From: Adineta vaga
Lineage: Eukaryota > Rotifera
NCBI GenBank assembly: GCA_021613535.1
Contig: CP075493.1
Span: forward strand, 11,966,001-12,030,000
DNA length: 64,000 nucleotides
Direction: 5' to 3'
Notes under the pieces: generated by a model
The model's input: the letters and a program-made list of their open reading frames with translations, nothing else
What the model was told of the DNA's origin: nothing
Database searches by the model: none
Part shown: positions 25,100-37,139 of the stretch, piece by piece
Position numbering within the stretch: position 1 is the first letter of the stretch
How the letters are laid out: each line of letters opens with the position of its first letter
Made by a program: the position numbers and the translations under genes

Positions 25100-26070
25100 T
25101 TATTCAGGTTTCTTGTCTAATTCTATCTTTTTGACAGAAACAGATGGTTTCTTTCGTCGAAAGATGGCACACATTTTACGTATGATCAATACAGCCCAAT
25201 AAAGATTCAGTAATCTTGTAGTAACAATTAAAATCATTTGTATTATAATTAATATTATACTAGTCATATCACCTACATTAGTAGCCATTTGAATAAATTT
25301 CGGTACTGCTCCAAAGATAAAAATGCATATAATTGTTCCATATATAAGACGACTTAAAATGAATGTAATTGCAAATAATAAAGCCAAAAACTCATGTATT
25401 CTATGGTGATGATGATATATTGCTTTTAGACTAAGTGGAATAGTTGAAAGTTCTTCAAAAAGCATCAGAAACTGGCTCGTATGACCAACACGTGTATATA
25501 CACCTATATTCATAAGTAAATACAATAAATGCAATCATTATATCAATTCTATCCTATTAACCTGAAAGTCCAATAATGAGAACAACAATATGATGAAACA
25601 TTGCCGATGAAGTTCTGACTGATTTAAAATAGAACATTATAAGAAGATCGTGAATAAAATAACCTGCTGAATAACAAATACTATACGCCATAATTTCATC
25701 GTATGTGCCTTCGAAACCTCCGCCTAATATACGATTTACTTGTGTTAAATTTATCGATGAACGTATATAGAAGAAACAAACGGCAAGAACAGATACGGAG
25801 GCGTGAATTGTTGACAAAATATAGCTTTTGATCAATGGTGTTATTGATGATGGAAGGAAAAAGAAAACTAACCAATGAGCAATCAAAGAAACGAAAATTA
25901 ATAATGATATTGGAAAGTCTGACGAAGGATTTGTTCCCAGATCTATGCAAACATGAAAAGTAGTTCAAATTAAAGTCTTCGCTAATGAACCAAACATGAT
26001 ATATATATTTATTTTATTCTATCATATTTCAATACTTACATTCAATACGAGTATCGTTGTTAGTTGGCAT
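25100..26070 (-). CDS. TLC-domain membrane protein (TLCD4/TMEM56-like)
   Basis: Three exons: ATG 26070 to about 26039, an exon from about 25943 to 25563, and 25535 to the stop at 25100. The borders are GT-AG and the phase is consistent. The protein has six to seven hydrophobic segments with the TLC-type order: a first TM after a short polar N-terminus, a central segment YSICYSAGYFIHDLLIMFYF that carries the conserved HD pair of TLC proteins, then SAMFHHIVVLIIG with the HH pair. The C-terminus is basic (RRKKPSVSVKK), as in ER or plasma-membrane TLCD proteins that affect membrane lipid composition. Ceramide synthase is less likely because the loop motif typical of that family is not obvious. 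Confidence 0.75.
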
Positions 26071-26517
26071 GATTAAATTATCACAGAGTATGTGTGAATG
26101 TTTTTTTGTTGTGAAACTATAGATACGTGTCGCTACTCAACACAAAAAGAAAAGTAATGTCGAGTAAACTAAACAAAGAAAACGCAGAAAATAAAGAGAA
26201 AAAAAAATGAAATAGAATAAAACCATATGTTCTGTGTTGTATGAAATGTGCTACAAAGGCAATTTTATTGGCTATTATTGTTAAGGAATTACATTATTGT
26301 TCATCTAGATGGTGCGCGTAAGAATTTCAAAAACCTTATTTTCAAATGAAAAGTCACAATCAATATGCTCACTTTTTCATCTACTCTCGCATTTTATTTA
26401 CATTTGTAAATGAAAAAGTAATTGTATTGCTTATAACGTATACTTTCCCTTGCAAGCGTATCATATGACAAGTGAGTTTTATTCACGCTTATCTATCATA
26501 CAAGTGATGCCATACCG

Positions 26518-28803
26518 ATGACGCAAGAAAAAAACAACCGAAAGCATCATTCGATTTCGATTCTTTCCTTTTCGCTTTCCCCTACTAGTACAAGTGAATG
26601 CAAACTTACTTATAAATCCATCCTAAATAAAGTACAAAATATGAATAATACAATATCGTTAGAGACATTGGCTTCTTGCAAATCCATCCAGAATGGAAAC
26701 GTTGTCGAGAATGAAAAATCAATAGATACAACTATTTCTTTTCACAATATAAGCTACATAGTACACACTAGATCGGATAGATTGTTTCAATCACTTCTTC
26801 GTAAAGGAATATCGGAAAAACAAATTCTGTACGATGTGTCAGGAACTCTTAAACCCGGTATGAATGCCATTTTAGGTAAGTATACACTTCATACAGTGGT
26901 CTATATTAAGTATTAAGTTAAACGTATTTAGGTCCCACTGGCTGTGGTAAAACGACATTGCTCGATATTCTCGCTGATCGCACTGATAGAAGTTCTTATA
27001 CAGGTCGTGTATTAATGAATGGTCGGTCTCGACCTATGTCATCTGTATTTCGTTATATGGTCGGTTATGTTGTTCAAAATGATATTTTCAGTGAAACACT
27101 GACTGTACGTGAAAATATTCTTTTTTCAGCCAATCTTCGTCTCTCATCGTCGATCACATCAGAAGAAAGATCGGCACGTGTTGACAAACTTATCGAAGAA
27201 CTTGGTTTGAGTGAATGTGCTAATACACGTATGGGAACCGAATTAAAACGTGGCGTATCAGGTGGAGAAAGGAAACGTACTTGTATTGCTATGGAAATGA
27301 TTTTATCACCGATTATTCTCTTTCTGGATGAGCCAACTACAGGTGTGAGAAACAAACTATATCTTTATATTGTATTTATCGCAATATTTAGGTCTTGATG
27401 CATCAACAGCTTACAGCATTATCAAATGTCTTCATAATCTTTCAAGAAATGGATGTAAGAGATATGTTTTAGTTTATTCATACAGTTTTTTTTGATTTGT
27501 TTACGTTTGAAATAGGTACAATTGTCTTCTCAATTCATCAACCACGTTATTCAATTTTTGAATTGTTTGATACGCTTTTGTTATTGTCACACGGACATAT
27601 TGTTTATCTTGGTCCATCAACTGATATGTTACCATATTTCAAACAACATGGCCTATTGTGTAAGGAACATGATAATCCAGCGGATTTTGCACTAGATATT
27701 CTTACGGACGAAACGAATGAGTCTACAACCAACGATCTGTGTGAAAATTTTCTTCACTCACCAGTCCATATCGCAACACTAGCAATCTCTCTCAATCACT
27801 CGTCAACATCCGAAGCTATAAAAAGTTTAAAACAAGGTAGATCATTCGTATATCAATTCCTTTATATTTCTCGACGAACATTGACCAACGCTCGACGTAA
27901 TTGGCAACCCTATTTCTGGCAAAATATTTGTGCCATTCTTCTAGGTTTACTTACTGGTCTTCTGTACTACAAATTACCTTTAACTGGTAGTTCAAGTGTA
28001 AAGAATCGTTTAGGATGCATCTTCTTCATTGTTGCTAATCAGATTTTTAGCACTGCTACAGCACTTGAACCATTCATTAAGGAGCGTGCTCTGTTTATTC
28101 ACGTAAGTTATTTCCATGACATACTGTAAATATAACTAGATTGTATACTCTTTAGGAATATGTCAGTGGTTATTACAGTATAACTGCTTTGTTTTTAGCA
28201 AAATTAGTGTGTGATCTTCTACCAATGCGAGTAGTTCCTTCACTACTTTTCTGTTCCATTTGTTATTTTATGATTGGTTTTCAACAAACGATTGGACACT
28301 TCATTGTTTTTCTTCTAACGATTTTCATGGCCAATGTTTTCGGTTCGGCTACATGTTTCTTCATTGCAGCATCGATGCCTATTTATGGTAAGACATCATT
28401 TATTAATAGAGAGTCTCCATTAACAAAAATAATTAACAGATATCTATTCTATTTAGCGGTGGCTGCAATCATAGTAGTTGTTATTTTCGTTATCATGATG
28501 GTATTTAGTGGTCTTCTTGTTGAATTAGCCGATGTTTTCAGTTTTCTTCGATGGATTCAATGGATCAGTGCATTTCGATATGCGGCTAACGTCTTGACTA
28601 TCAATGAATTTCAAAATAATCGATTCTATTTAACTGATTCCACCGATTTCTATCAATTGGGTAATGATGTTTTGCGAGATATGTCGATTGATTATACTTC
28701 GAACTGGGATATATGGAAATATTTTATCTTTCTGACAATAATGGCCATAATTTCCTTTGCATTGGCTTATGTCAGATTGTTTTTAATCAAGAAAATCAAA
28801 TAA
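26518..28803 (+). CDS. ABCG-type half transporter (ABCG2-like)
   Basis: Six exons, 26518-26875, 26932-27342, 27392-27454, 27516-28102, 28156-28387 and 28457-28803, give 665 residues, close to the 655 of ABCG2. The N-terminal nucleotide-binding domain has Walker A GPTGCGKTT, signature VSGGERKR, Walker B ILFLDEPTTGLD and the switch His in SIHQP. The C-terminal half has about six membrane segments after a coupling region QFLYISRRTLTNARRNW. ABCG half transporters dimerise and export lipids or xenobiotics at the plasma membrane. The ATG at 26518 is followed by a long polar leader; a later Met at about residue 42 is an alternative start. Confidence 0.9.
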
Positions 28804-29119
28804 AAGATAGAGAAATGTTTTTTTTCTTATGGTTATTTTCATTTTTTCCCATCTGTCGATTTCTTTTTCTTATGGGAAAGTGACATATAAACGATAATAT
28901 GTTCTTGAGTAATACAACCATGATTCAGAGAATGAATAATCAAGCAAGTATGATTTTACCTGTGGATGTTTTCGTTCGATTCATGTAAAGAACATGACGA
29001 TAGAAGTATAATTTTTACGTGTTGACCAAAAAATTTCCCGAGTATACCACATTATGTTAAGCATTTAAAAAGTGAGCAGTCTATTTCATTATTTTTATCA
29101 TTATACTATTCTTACAATC

Positions 29120-29618
29120 ATGCCGGTCGATGTCGTATTCATCAATCGATTGCACCAAAGTATTAATCTTGTTAAAACAAGAAACAATCGACCATCTCGA
29201 CAAATAGCTACTCTTCATCCTGGGTATGGCAGCCATTTGAAATACAATATAAATTAGAATATCTTCTCGTTTTTTAGAGAATCAGTTTCCTGTTATTTAC
29301 CTGACGGATGGTCAGGTAATTTTCGTCATAGTGGTGGTACTGGTGGTATCACTCTGTTCGAAGTATCTGTTAAAGCCAATGACAATAAGGTTTATTATGA
29401 TCTTAGTGTCATTGATGGATTTAATGTGCCTATGAGAGTACGAGCACCGAATGGGTTAGTTTTATTGAATTTATAAGACTAAATAAATATTTTCTTTGTA
29501 TAGGACACGTCTAAAAGCATTGCATAGACGTGCACGAGATGCTTATCTATTTCCTACTGATGATACCAAAACACATGCTTGTCATCCAGGAAAGTTTTTT
29601 GTTACTTTTGGTCGATGA
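29120..29618 (+). CDS. Small thaumatin-like protein 1
   Basis: Three exons (29120-29223, 29278 to about 29455, about 29504-29618) give about 130 residues. The order of motifs matches thaumatin-like proteins: LPDGWSGNFRHSG, then EVSVKANDNKVYYDLSVIDG with FNVPMRV, then DAYLFPTDDTKTHAC near the end, where family members have a DAYSYxxDDxxSTFxC pattern. It is shorter than the usual 200-plus residues and keeps only two cysteines instead of 10-16. No signal peptide is visible from this ATG. Thaumatin-like proteins bind or cleave beta-glucans, but this one could be structural. It has a neighbour of the same fold 120 bp downstream. Confidence 0.7.
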
Positions 29619-29740
29619 ACTATCAATAGTCATTTTGTTTTCCGTACTTTAAAAATATTAATATTAATATTATGAAAGTTTCTAATTTGCATATTATTTT
29701 AGATAAGAAAACAGATTGTTTTTTTTTTCCACAAATTATT

Positions 29741-30286
29741 ATGGTAAATAAAATTAGTGTTATCAATCGAAGTGGTAGAACTGTAAAAGTGGGTTTCTTT
29801 CGAAATCATGGTCCTCTTCGTCCATCATTTAGAGCAGAAAAAATTATCTTTGTAAGGCGCAATCGATGTCGATCAGTAACACTTGATTATGGGTGGGAAG
29901 GTCGTGTACAGAAATTAAATGGTGCATCAAACGATCCTGCAACATGGTCTGAAATTCATTTCAATGCATGGAACAATATGACTTTTGCTGATATCAGTTT
30001 AATACGTGGATATAATGGTTCTATGGTCTTTTTTACTAATGATGGTTCTCTACATACTGGTATAAAAGATAATTTATTTCGAGGTGCTCCGGATCGATGT
30101 AAACGTAGAAATTCAAGAGGAATTCATGTTCTTGATGCTACTGAACCTTATAGTGGTGGACAAAATCATGATTTAATTGCATATTATCGTTCTCGAGTAC
30201 CAAAAGGAGATGGATATATTGTACCGAATGATCATCCTAGTTCACATGGAACAAAGAACACACATATTAATCTTAAAATTTATTGA
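29741..30286 (+). CDS. Thaumatin-like protein 2
   Basis: A single-exon frame with ATG at 29741 (the longer frame from 29672 is a T-rich leader) gives about 181 residues. The segments TWSEIHFNAWNNMTFADISL and IRGYNGSMVFFTNDG match the central 'yyDiSlvdGfn' region of thaumatin/osmotin folds and of GH64-like proteins. It is basic and nearly Cys-free, unlike plant members. It follows protein 1 on the same strand, so the pair probably arose by duplication, though similarity between them is low. No signal peptide is seen. The function is not known. Confidence 0.55.
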   Translation: MVNKISVINRSGRTVKVGFFRNHGPLRPSFRAEKIIFVRRNRCRSVTLDYGWEGRVQKLNGASNDPATWSEIHFNAWNNMTFADISLIRGYNGSMVFFTNDGSLHTGIKDNLFRGAPDRCKRRNSRGIHVLDATEPYSGGQNHDLIAYYRSRVPKGDGYIVPNDHPSSHGTKNTHINLKIY

Positions 30287-30689
30287 AATACTTCTTTCTG
30301 TTTGGAATGTTGTTAATTAACATGAAGATTGTGTGAAATCTAAACGAAACACACACTCAATATCTAGTATTAGGTGTTTTTATTAAATCCAATCCTATTT
30401 TAGTTTCAACTTGATTCTTTTATACGTGAAACCTTGAGATTTGATCTTGTGTTTTGACATGCTGCACTTTTTTCTCAACATGATTTATTTATTGATTTAA
30501 ATTTCTTTTGTTTTATCTATAATTGTTTTTTATCGTATTTTATTGTACTTTGTCAGGTTTTTTTTCGTTTTATTACTCTTTCTTTAGTTATTCTTTTATA
30601 TTAGACCACAATACATTGACACGTACTTGACTTGTGCTTTTCTGTTTTTTCCTAAATACATAAGTGAAAATCAACAAGTTTTCGAAACT
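30287..30689. other. T-rich intergenic region
   Basis: About 400 bp between the thaumatin-like gene and the SLC33A1-like gene, with long T runs near 30540-30660. It is the presumed 5' region of the transporter. No gene is seen. Confidence 0.5.
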
Positions 30690-32201
30690 ATGGACACTGG
30701 TTCTCGTACATCTCTATCAAGTATTTGTCTAATTCTCATTCTTTACTTTTTGCAAGGTACAAATATTGGACTTGCAGCGAGTATACCAATCCTTTTGGCT
30801 GCTCGTGGTGCAACATGGAAAGATCAAGGTACATTTAACTTCGTCTATTATCCATTTTCGTTTAAACTAATTTGGGCACCATTGATCGATACTTTTTACA
30901 GTACTCGTTTCGGACGACGTAAATCATGGTTAATACCGATACAATTGAGTATAGCGGCAATTCTTTTGCTCTTATCATTCTATGTCGAATCATTCATAAT
31001 TGCTGGTCATGTCATATGGCTAACCATTATCTTCTTTGGTCTAATTTTTCTCACTGCCAGTCAAGATGTTTGCGTAGATGGGTTAGCTATTTCTTTATTT
31101 GCAGCAAATAATCCTCAATGGACATCAACTTCACAAACTGTAGGACAAACGTTCGGTACTTTTTTTGGTTTTTCATTTCTATTAACATTCGAATCAGCTA
31201 ATTTTACCAACAGATTTATTCGTGAACCTCTCTCACTACCATCTCAAACTTACGGATTACTCTCGCTCGAATATTTTATACGTTTTCAAGCATTGGCTTT
31301 TTTCGTTGTTACTATATGTATCGCAATGTTTTTTCGCGAGAAAAAAGAAACATTGGATACAAATGGTGAAGAAATAAATAGACTATCTCTATGGGAAACA
31401 TATGTTTCAATTATTCAACTTTTCAAAAAGAAATGTATTCTACAATTAACACTCGTGTCAATTCTCGCACCCGCTGGACTGGTAGCTACTATGTATATGA
31501 CTCGTATTTCACTGACAAAGTAAGCAGTACAGTTTATTTCTTCGAAGTTCTCAATATATATATATATATATATATATTGCATTTTTAGACGCGGTGTACC
31601 ACGTGCTAGCTTAGCTCTTGCCGAAATACCAGTCACTTTAGCTGCAGTTCTATCACCTCTTATTATTCGTCATACCAAAAGACCTCTTATCTGGTTCGTT
31701 AGATTCTATACTATACTCCTAATTATTGGTATACCAGTTGCGGTATACGTCCATTACACTCCCGAATTAATCTCTTCAAACTACTATTATGTATTACTCA
31801 TTCTCACTCTTGTAGGCAATGAATTTTTTCGAGTATTACGAGCTTCTGCTCAAGTTGGCTTTTTTGCATCGGTTAGCGAAGAACGTATTGGTGGAACTTA
31901 TATGACATTACTTGCTACCGTGAGTAATTTAGGATTTGCTCTGAATTCCTCAGCTGTACTTTATATATCAAATTGGTTGCCTAAAAAATTCGATTATGCC
32001 ATTGCAGTCGGTTCATGTACAGTTCTTGGTATTCTATGGCTTATATTTTCGATCGGAACTATAAAACGATTGCAAAAATTACCTAGACACAAATGGTATT
32101 TAGCTCCCGAAACTATCAAAGATAATACAATTACATTGAGTAAACAGAATGCAAACGAATTGTTACTGAAATCATACAAAAACGTCGATGAAACTATCTG
32201 A
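30690..32201 (+). CDS. Acetyl-CoA/MFS transporter, SLC33A1-like
   Basis: Two exons (30690-31519 and 31589-32201) give 480 residues. The sequence follows SLC33A1 (AT-1): LYFLQGTNIGLAASIP in the first TM, KLIWAPLIDTFYSTRFGRRK (loop 2-3 MFS signature), TASQDVCVDGLAIS in TM4-5, SVGQT-like TVGQTFGTFFGF in TM5, and 11-12 membrane segments overall. The family moves acetyl-CoA into the ER lumen. I choose ATG 30690 rather than the TTG at 30627 because the former sits right before the MFS core. The 69-nt intron is mostly a TA repeat. Confidence 0.88.
31552..31577. repeat. (TA)n repeat in the SLC33A1-like intron
   Basis: An uninterrupted TA run fills much of the only intron of the transporter gene, between the donor at 31520 and the acceptor at 31588. 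Confidence 0.8.
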
Positions 32202-32562
32202 AATGTATTCTAAATTAAGACATACAAAATAAATCCGTTGATCCTTGCTTTAATATAATTATTCATCTCGTGCTAGCAGATGCTAATTTTCAACTGAGTC
32301 AAAAACAGATCTATGACTTTCTGTTTCGAAGAACTTTTCTCTACACCTGTTTTGGTTTTGACATGCTCATTATCATGACTCATCATAAAAGATTTTAATA
32401 AATAATTCTATCTCTATATGAAATTACTTATATGTTCGGTAATCATGAATCTCAAAAATCTAACTTGTCAGAACCACAATTCAAAAAAAGAAATAAGATT
32501 TGTTTGGTCTGCAGACTATATAAACAACACTTTTTTTTATCAGTTTCACTACATAAAAAAGA

Positions 32563-33562
32563 ATGAATTCAACTGAGGCTTACTACAATCAACTATTCGA
32601 TGATGTATTTACTTCTCTTTATCGCTATGTTATGCCTGTAATTTGCATCGTGGGAAATATCGGAAATATAATGACTGCTTTTGTTTTTACACAAAAAGGA
32701 TGGAGACGAAATGTTTGTGTATTCTATTTTAACGTTTGCCTATTAATTGGCTGCAATCAATACTTACCTCCTAACATCTACTCTCATCATTGGTTTCGAT
32801 AGTGATCTGTACAATTCTAATGCAGTTATATGTAAGCTCTTTTATTATGCTACATTTCTATTTTGTGCACTTTTACCTGCTACTCTTATTTGTGCATCAG
32901 TTGATCGTTTATTAATTTCATCACAAAATGTTAATCTTCGATTATATAGTTCGAAACGTTTAGCCTTTTTTTCTGTAAGCTTGAGTGCATCTATCCTTAT
33001 TATTTATAATCTTCATACACTAATCATGGCGAATGTTTCACAGGTGGTTCCTTCTGTTTCAATATGTACATTTCCTTCTTTCAAAAGCTATTTGATGTTT
33101 TTTGCTTATTCTTCATTATTCATAACTTCTTTTTTTTGTATAACATTGATTATTTTATCTATATTATCCGGCGAAAATGTTCGTCTTATTCGAGCTATTC
33201 CACGTCAGCAACGACAACAAATTCGAGCGATGAATAAGAAAGATTTTCAATTAGTTCGTTGTCTATTTGCTCATGATATTGTCTATATTGGTGGCAATAT
33301 TTTTATCAATTTATACTATATTTATATTGTTATAAGGTTTGATCGAGAAATGTCGCCGTTGGAATCAGTTATCAGCAGCTTTTTCAATAATTTCTTTACA
33401 ATGCTTCAACAGCTTTCATTCTGTACCACCTTTTTTATCTTCATTAGTTTATCCAAAGCTTTTCGAAACGAACTGCGACGTATTATTTACAAGATGGTGA
33501 AAAAAAATTTAGTTCCAATACAAGATGAAGAAAATAATAATAATCAAGAAAACATTGCATAG
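32563..33562 (+). pseudogene. Rhodopsin-like GPCR with a one-base frameshift
   Basis: ATG 32563 opens a frame with a short extracellular N-terminus and TM1 (VICIVGNIGNIMTAFVF). At about 32735-32747 the frame shifts by one base, and the protein continues from ALINTYLL-like TM2 sequence through TM3 (ending CASVDRLLIS, the DRY-equivalent), TM4-7 and a basic C-tail to TAA 33562. The sequence around the shift cannot be removed by a phase-correct GT-AG intron. All seven helices are otherwise present. It is a peptide/amine-type family A receptor of the sort abundant in bdelloids; the ligand is unknown. This is either a recent pseudogene or a single-base assembly error. Confidence 0.7.
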
Positions 33563-34271
33563 TAAATGTTGTGAATGATGTTGTCTTGTGGATGCTTGAT
33601 TATCAAATAAATAACATATCGTCAAGATGTCTGCCTATGACTTTTGAATTATATACACTCATATTTTGATAAATTATTAGTTTCTTATTTGTATAATAAG
33701 ATTCAGTCACACAAAAGTCGAATGAATGTTTTTAAAGAATTATTTTAATGAAAGAAAATCGTTAATTTTGCATATATGTTCGTTTCAAAATCTCTATCAA
33801 TATACTTCACTCTTATATATATATTCCGACGTATGCTCAATCATCGAATACATAACATACTCTATATTTGAACCGGCATATGATAGAAACTGTTCACCGG
33901 TCAGATGAAGAGTTTGGACTCTTTCGAAAGACTAGCAGAAACATTCGAAAAATGTCGCTTGTTGAAATCACTCAGGCATTTATTTCATCTTTGTTTATGA
34001 GACATACACAATAATTTTATGAAAAAAAGAGAAGCTAGAAGATGAATGATCACTTTTAAAATCTTTTATAGATAATAGCTGTATCACTATATAAAGGTGA
34101 CTGTGACTATAGTCGAATTCGTCTGATGGCGCCACTATATGAAATAAAGGAAAAGAAAGAAAGATACATATATATGTTATCATTCGATTTCGTTAACAAA
34201 AGAAAGAAGATTTCTCGGTGAATATTTCAACAAAGTTATCGACTTTCTAATACGCACGATATTTATCTAAA
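33563..34271. other. Intergenic, no gene seen
   Basis: Roughly 700 bp between the GPCR and the intronless F-box gene. Short open frames on both strands have no family signal. Confidence 0.5.
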
Positions 34272-35996
34272 ATGATCATTAGTATTGAGAATTTATCGAA
34301 TGAAATTTTCTATGAAATATTTGATTATCTTGATGGTTGCGATATTTATAAAAGTTTTTCAAATCTTAATTATCGTTTTTATCGAATTCTTCATTCTTCA
34401 TTACTTTTACATAAAATTAAATTTCATTTCAAATCCAATGATTTATTTATTAAAAATTATCAATATCTACAATATCTTAATCGACATCAAATTTTTTCAC
34501 TTAATTTATCATCTGAATTATATATTGACAAATTTTTCTCATCATTTAACATCGATTCATCACTTGATCATCTCCAATTCATTTATCTTCAATACATCCA
34601 ACCAGAAACGCTTTCTGTACTTTTGAAGAAATGCATTTATTTACCATGTCTAACTACATTGAATATTTTGTCGTATCATCAATCATTGGATCTTTGTCAA
34701 ATTTATCCGCTGATTTTTACTTTACCAAAATTGAAATATCTGAAAATCGTCACACATGAATTCAAGAATTCTGTCCCATTATCATATGCTAGTGAAAATC
34801 AACAATTAAGTACAATTGAATATCTTAATATTCAACATCGTGTGACATTTAGTGAACTTGCTGCAATTATTTCTTACACACCAAAACTTTACCGTTTGAA
34901 ATTCTCGCACGAAGATGAGGATGATCCAACTGTTGACATAATATCAACAATGGAATTATCCAAGTTAACACATCTATCAATGACAATAGTATATCTCAAA
35001 TTTGATGATACGAATATTTTCCTAAGAAAATTACCTTCTACGTTGAAAAGTTTGAATTTCTATGTTTGTGAACCAGATTTAAAATATCTTGATTTTTGTA
35101 TGTGGAAAGAATTAATTCAAGAAAATTTACCACAATTAGAAGAATTTTATTTCCATTATAATTTAACAATAACTGATGATGATGATGAAGAATTTATATT
35201 TTCGGATTGTATCTGTAATCAATTTATTTCGCCATTTTGGATCAATCGACGATGGTTTGTTGAAGTTATGATCAGACATGGCACAATTTCGATTATCATG
35301 AAACCATACAGGTATCTTTTCGATAGAATTCGAAAAAGAAAATATTTGATTATTCATGATTTTAGAAAAAGATGGTATGAATTTATTCCTGTTGATACCA
35401 AACTTGATCCATATCACTCAACTTTACTTACTATTCGATATGTTCCTAGTGATGAATATATACAAACATTATTTGATGAAATCGAATGGATTACAGATCT
35501 AGCAACGATTTATCATTTAGAAATCTATGAACTTTGTTTTATTGGTAATGTTATTGAAATTTTTAATCTTTTACCTTATCTTGATTCATTGAAAATCTCG
35601 TCGATTACATTACCAACAGAAACGTTATTAACTATGAATGAATTAGAAGAATTTAATGATGCAGCAAATCATAATGATATTACAAAAGTTTATTTGGAAA
35701 AAATGAATACATTTGATGATGTTCTTTTTCTTATTGATCTATTTCCTCAAGTAGAATATCTTCAAATTGGTTGTACAAGTGATGTAGATATTCAATTATT
35801 TTTACAAGTTATTTTCAAGAAAATGAACGATAAAGGCGATTTTAATCTTCATTTATTAGCCGTTCGTATTCCGATCGCAGATGATCAAATGGTGAAACAA
35901 ATACAAAATATGATCACTTTCGATGGTCTTCTTTTTGATTATAAGGTAACACGTACAAATGATACTATTTCCTTACTAATAGAACAACACGACTAG
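34272..35996 (+). CDS. Intronless F-box protein
   Basis: A single open frame of 574 residues. Residues 5-45 are an F-box (IENLSNEIFYEIFDYLDGCD, then LNYRFYRILHSS). The remainder is rich in leucine, isoleucine and aromatic residues in LRR-like units (for example LKSLNFYVCEPDLKYLD) with acidic turns. It belongs to the same broad group as the gene at 8.2-10.3 kb, but that copy has three introns, so this one may derive from a retrocopy or have lost its introns. An AATAAA-like signal follows the stop at about 36018. Likely an SCF substrate adaptor by family; target unknown. Confidence 0.8.
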   Translation: MIISIENLSNEIFYEIFDYLDGCDIYKSFSNLNYRFYRILHSSLLLHKIKFHFKSNDLFIKNYQYLQYLNRHQIFSLNLSSELYIDKFFSSFNIDSSLDHLQFIYLQYIQPETLSVLLKKCIYLPCLTTLNILSYHQSLDLCQIYPLIFTLPKLKYLKIVTHEFKNSVPLSYASENQQLSTIEYLNIQHRVTFSELAAIISYTPKLYRLKFSHEDEDDPTVDIISTMELSKLTHLSMTIVYLKFDDTNIFLRKLPSTLKSLNFYVCEPDLKYLDFCMWKELIQENLPQLEEFYFHYNLTITDDDDEEFIFSDCICNQFISPFWINRRWFVEVMIRHGTISIIMKPYRYLFDRIRKRKYLIIHDFRKRWYEFIPVDTKLDPYHSTLLTIRYVPSDEYIQTLFDEIEWITDLATIYHLEIYELCFIGNVIEIFNLLPYLDSLKISSITLPTETLLTMNELEEFNDAANHNDITKVYLEKMNTFDDVLFLIDLFPQVEYLQIGCTSDVDIQLFLQVIFKKMNDKGDFNLHLLAVRIPIADDQMVKQIQNMITFDGLLFDYKVTRTNDTISLLIEQHD

Positions 35997-36069
35997 TTCT
36001 TTTTTCTCTTCTTATAAATAAAATAAAAGATTTGGAAATTATGTTTTTAAGAATGTTTATATTGCATCT

Positions 36070-36951
36070 TTATTGGAAAGAAACGTGATCGGTTACAGTA
36101 ACAGTTCCATCATCATATAGAGTCATTGTCAAATTCGGTCGAAATCCACATTTTTCATGTTTATAACCAAGTTGATTGCTTACTACTCTAGTAGAGTTTA
36201 TCATTAGATCAGTTGATCGATGTGTATGACCATAAATCCACAAACGAACAGGATCTTTACAATCTTCATCATGATCATTAATAAATGCATCCTCGACACC
36301 AGCTTCTGCATCTTCTTCTGAACAAGTATCTCGACGTGATGGTGCATGATGAGTTATAATAATGACATGTTCTTGATTTTCACGCGCTTTTTCAATCTCT
36401 TCTACTAACCAACTATGTTGCTCAGCATGCCATGTATTTGTATCGTTTACTGTTATTCGACGTACTACTATTCTATTATTAACAGATACTTCTGTCTCAT
36501 CAACAACCGTAATATGCCGATAATCATTGACACATCGACTAGTTTTCAAACCCGTTAATTCGGAAACATGAGACCAGAGTGTCGTACCTAGTATTCGAAC
36601 TTTATTTGGCAGAAGATACGTTTCATTTTGTAAGAAATGAATGCGAGAATTCAAATTGTTAAGTGCTCGAAGTTGTCGAAGGCGATTTTGATATTCTCCA
36701 CCATAGAAACAATGATTTCCAGCGACATAAAATATATGTTCAAATCTATCACATTGAGCTAGTAGGAAAGCTTTCAAACCCGGTAAATGAGGTTGTCCTA
36801 TATCTCCAGCAAGTATTAGAATAGGTGCGACAACTGAAAATTCAGGAGGAACAACATTAGGAAATTCTAGATGTAGATCACTCATTAACATTGTTTGAAA
36901 GATCATTTTGGCGTTAGATGCAGGAGTTTTGTTGTTTATTTCATTACTCAT
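36070..36951 (-). CDS. Calcineurin-like metallophosphoesterase
   Basis: A single exon encodes 293 residues. The dinuclear metal-site motifs appear in order: SDLHLE (D25, H27), LAGDIGQ (the GD motif, about residue 50), AGNHCFYGG (GNH), ITHHAPS (the first His pair) and IYGHTHRS (GHxH). This is the complete set for an active phosphoesterase. The substrate cannot be told from sequence; related animal and bacterial proteins act on nucleotides, phosphoproteins or cyclic nucleotides. There is no signal peptide, so it is probably cytosolic. The ATG at 36951 is the only in-frame start ahead of the first motif. Confidence 0.85.
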   Translation of the reverse strand: MSNEINNKTPASNAKMIFQTMLMSDLHLEFPNVVPPEFSVVAPILILAGDIGQPHLPGLKAFLLAQCDRFEHIFYVAGNHCFYGGEYQNRLRQLRALNNLNSRIHFLQNETYLLPNKVRILGTTLWSHVSELTGLKTSRCVNDYRHITVVDETEVSVNNRIVVRRITVNDTNTWHAEQHSWLVEEIEKARENQEHVIIITHHAPSRRDTCSEEDAEAGVEDAFINDHDEDCKDPVRLWIYGHTHRSTDLMINSTRVVSNQLGYKHEKCGFRPNLTMTLYDDGTVTVTDHVSFQ

Positions 36952-37139
36952 TTTTTGATTCTATGTGCGAAACGATAGTTGTTATTCATATAAACGTATA
37001 GTGAAAGAACAAAATCAAAGGAAAAAAAAAGGAAGAGAAGAACAGAACACATGCTTGTTGTGATTGTGTCATTGGAGAAAATATTCGTACTGGTAATGAA
37101 AAAAACAACAAACATATTATACACACGCAGAAATACATG

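Noticed and set aside
26518-26640. Ser/Thr-rich leader of the ABCG gene as a separate short gene
   Set aside because: It is in frame with the nucleotide-binding domain and has no stop before it.
32733-32801. A GT-AG intron that would remove the GPCR frameshift
   Set aside because: The junction would be out of phase and would delete most of TM2.
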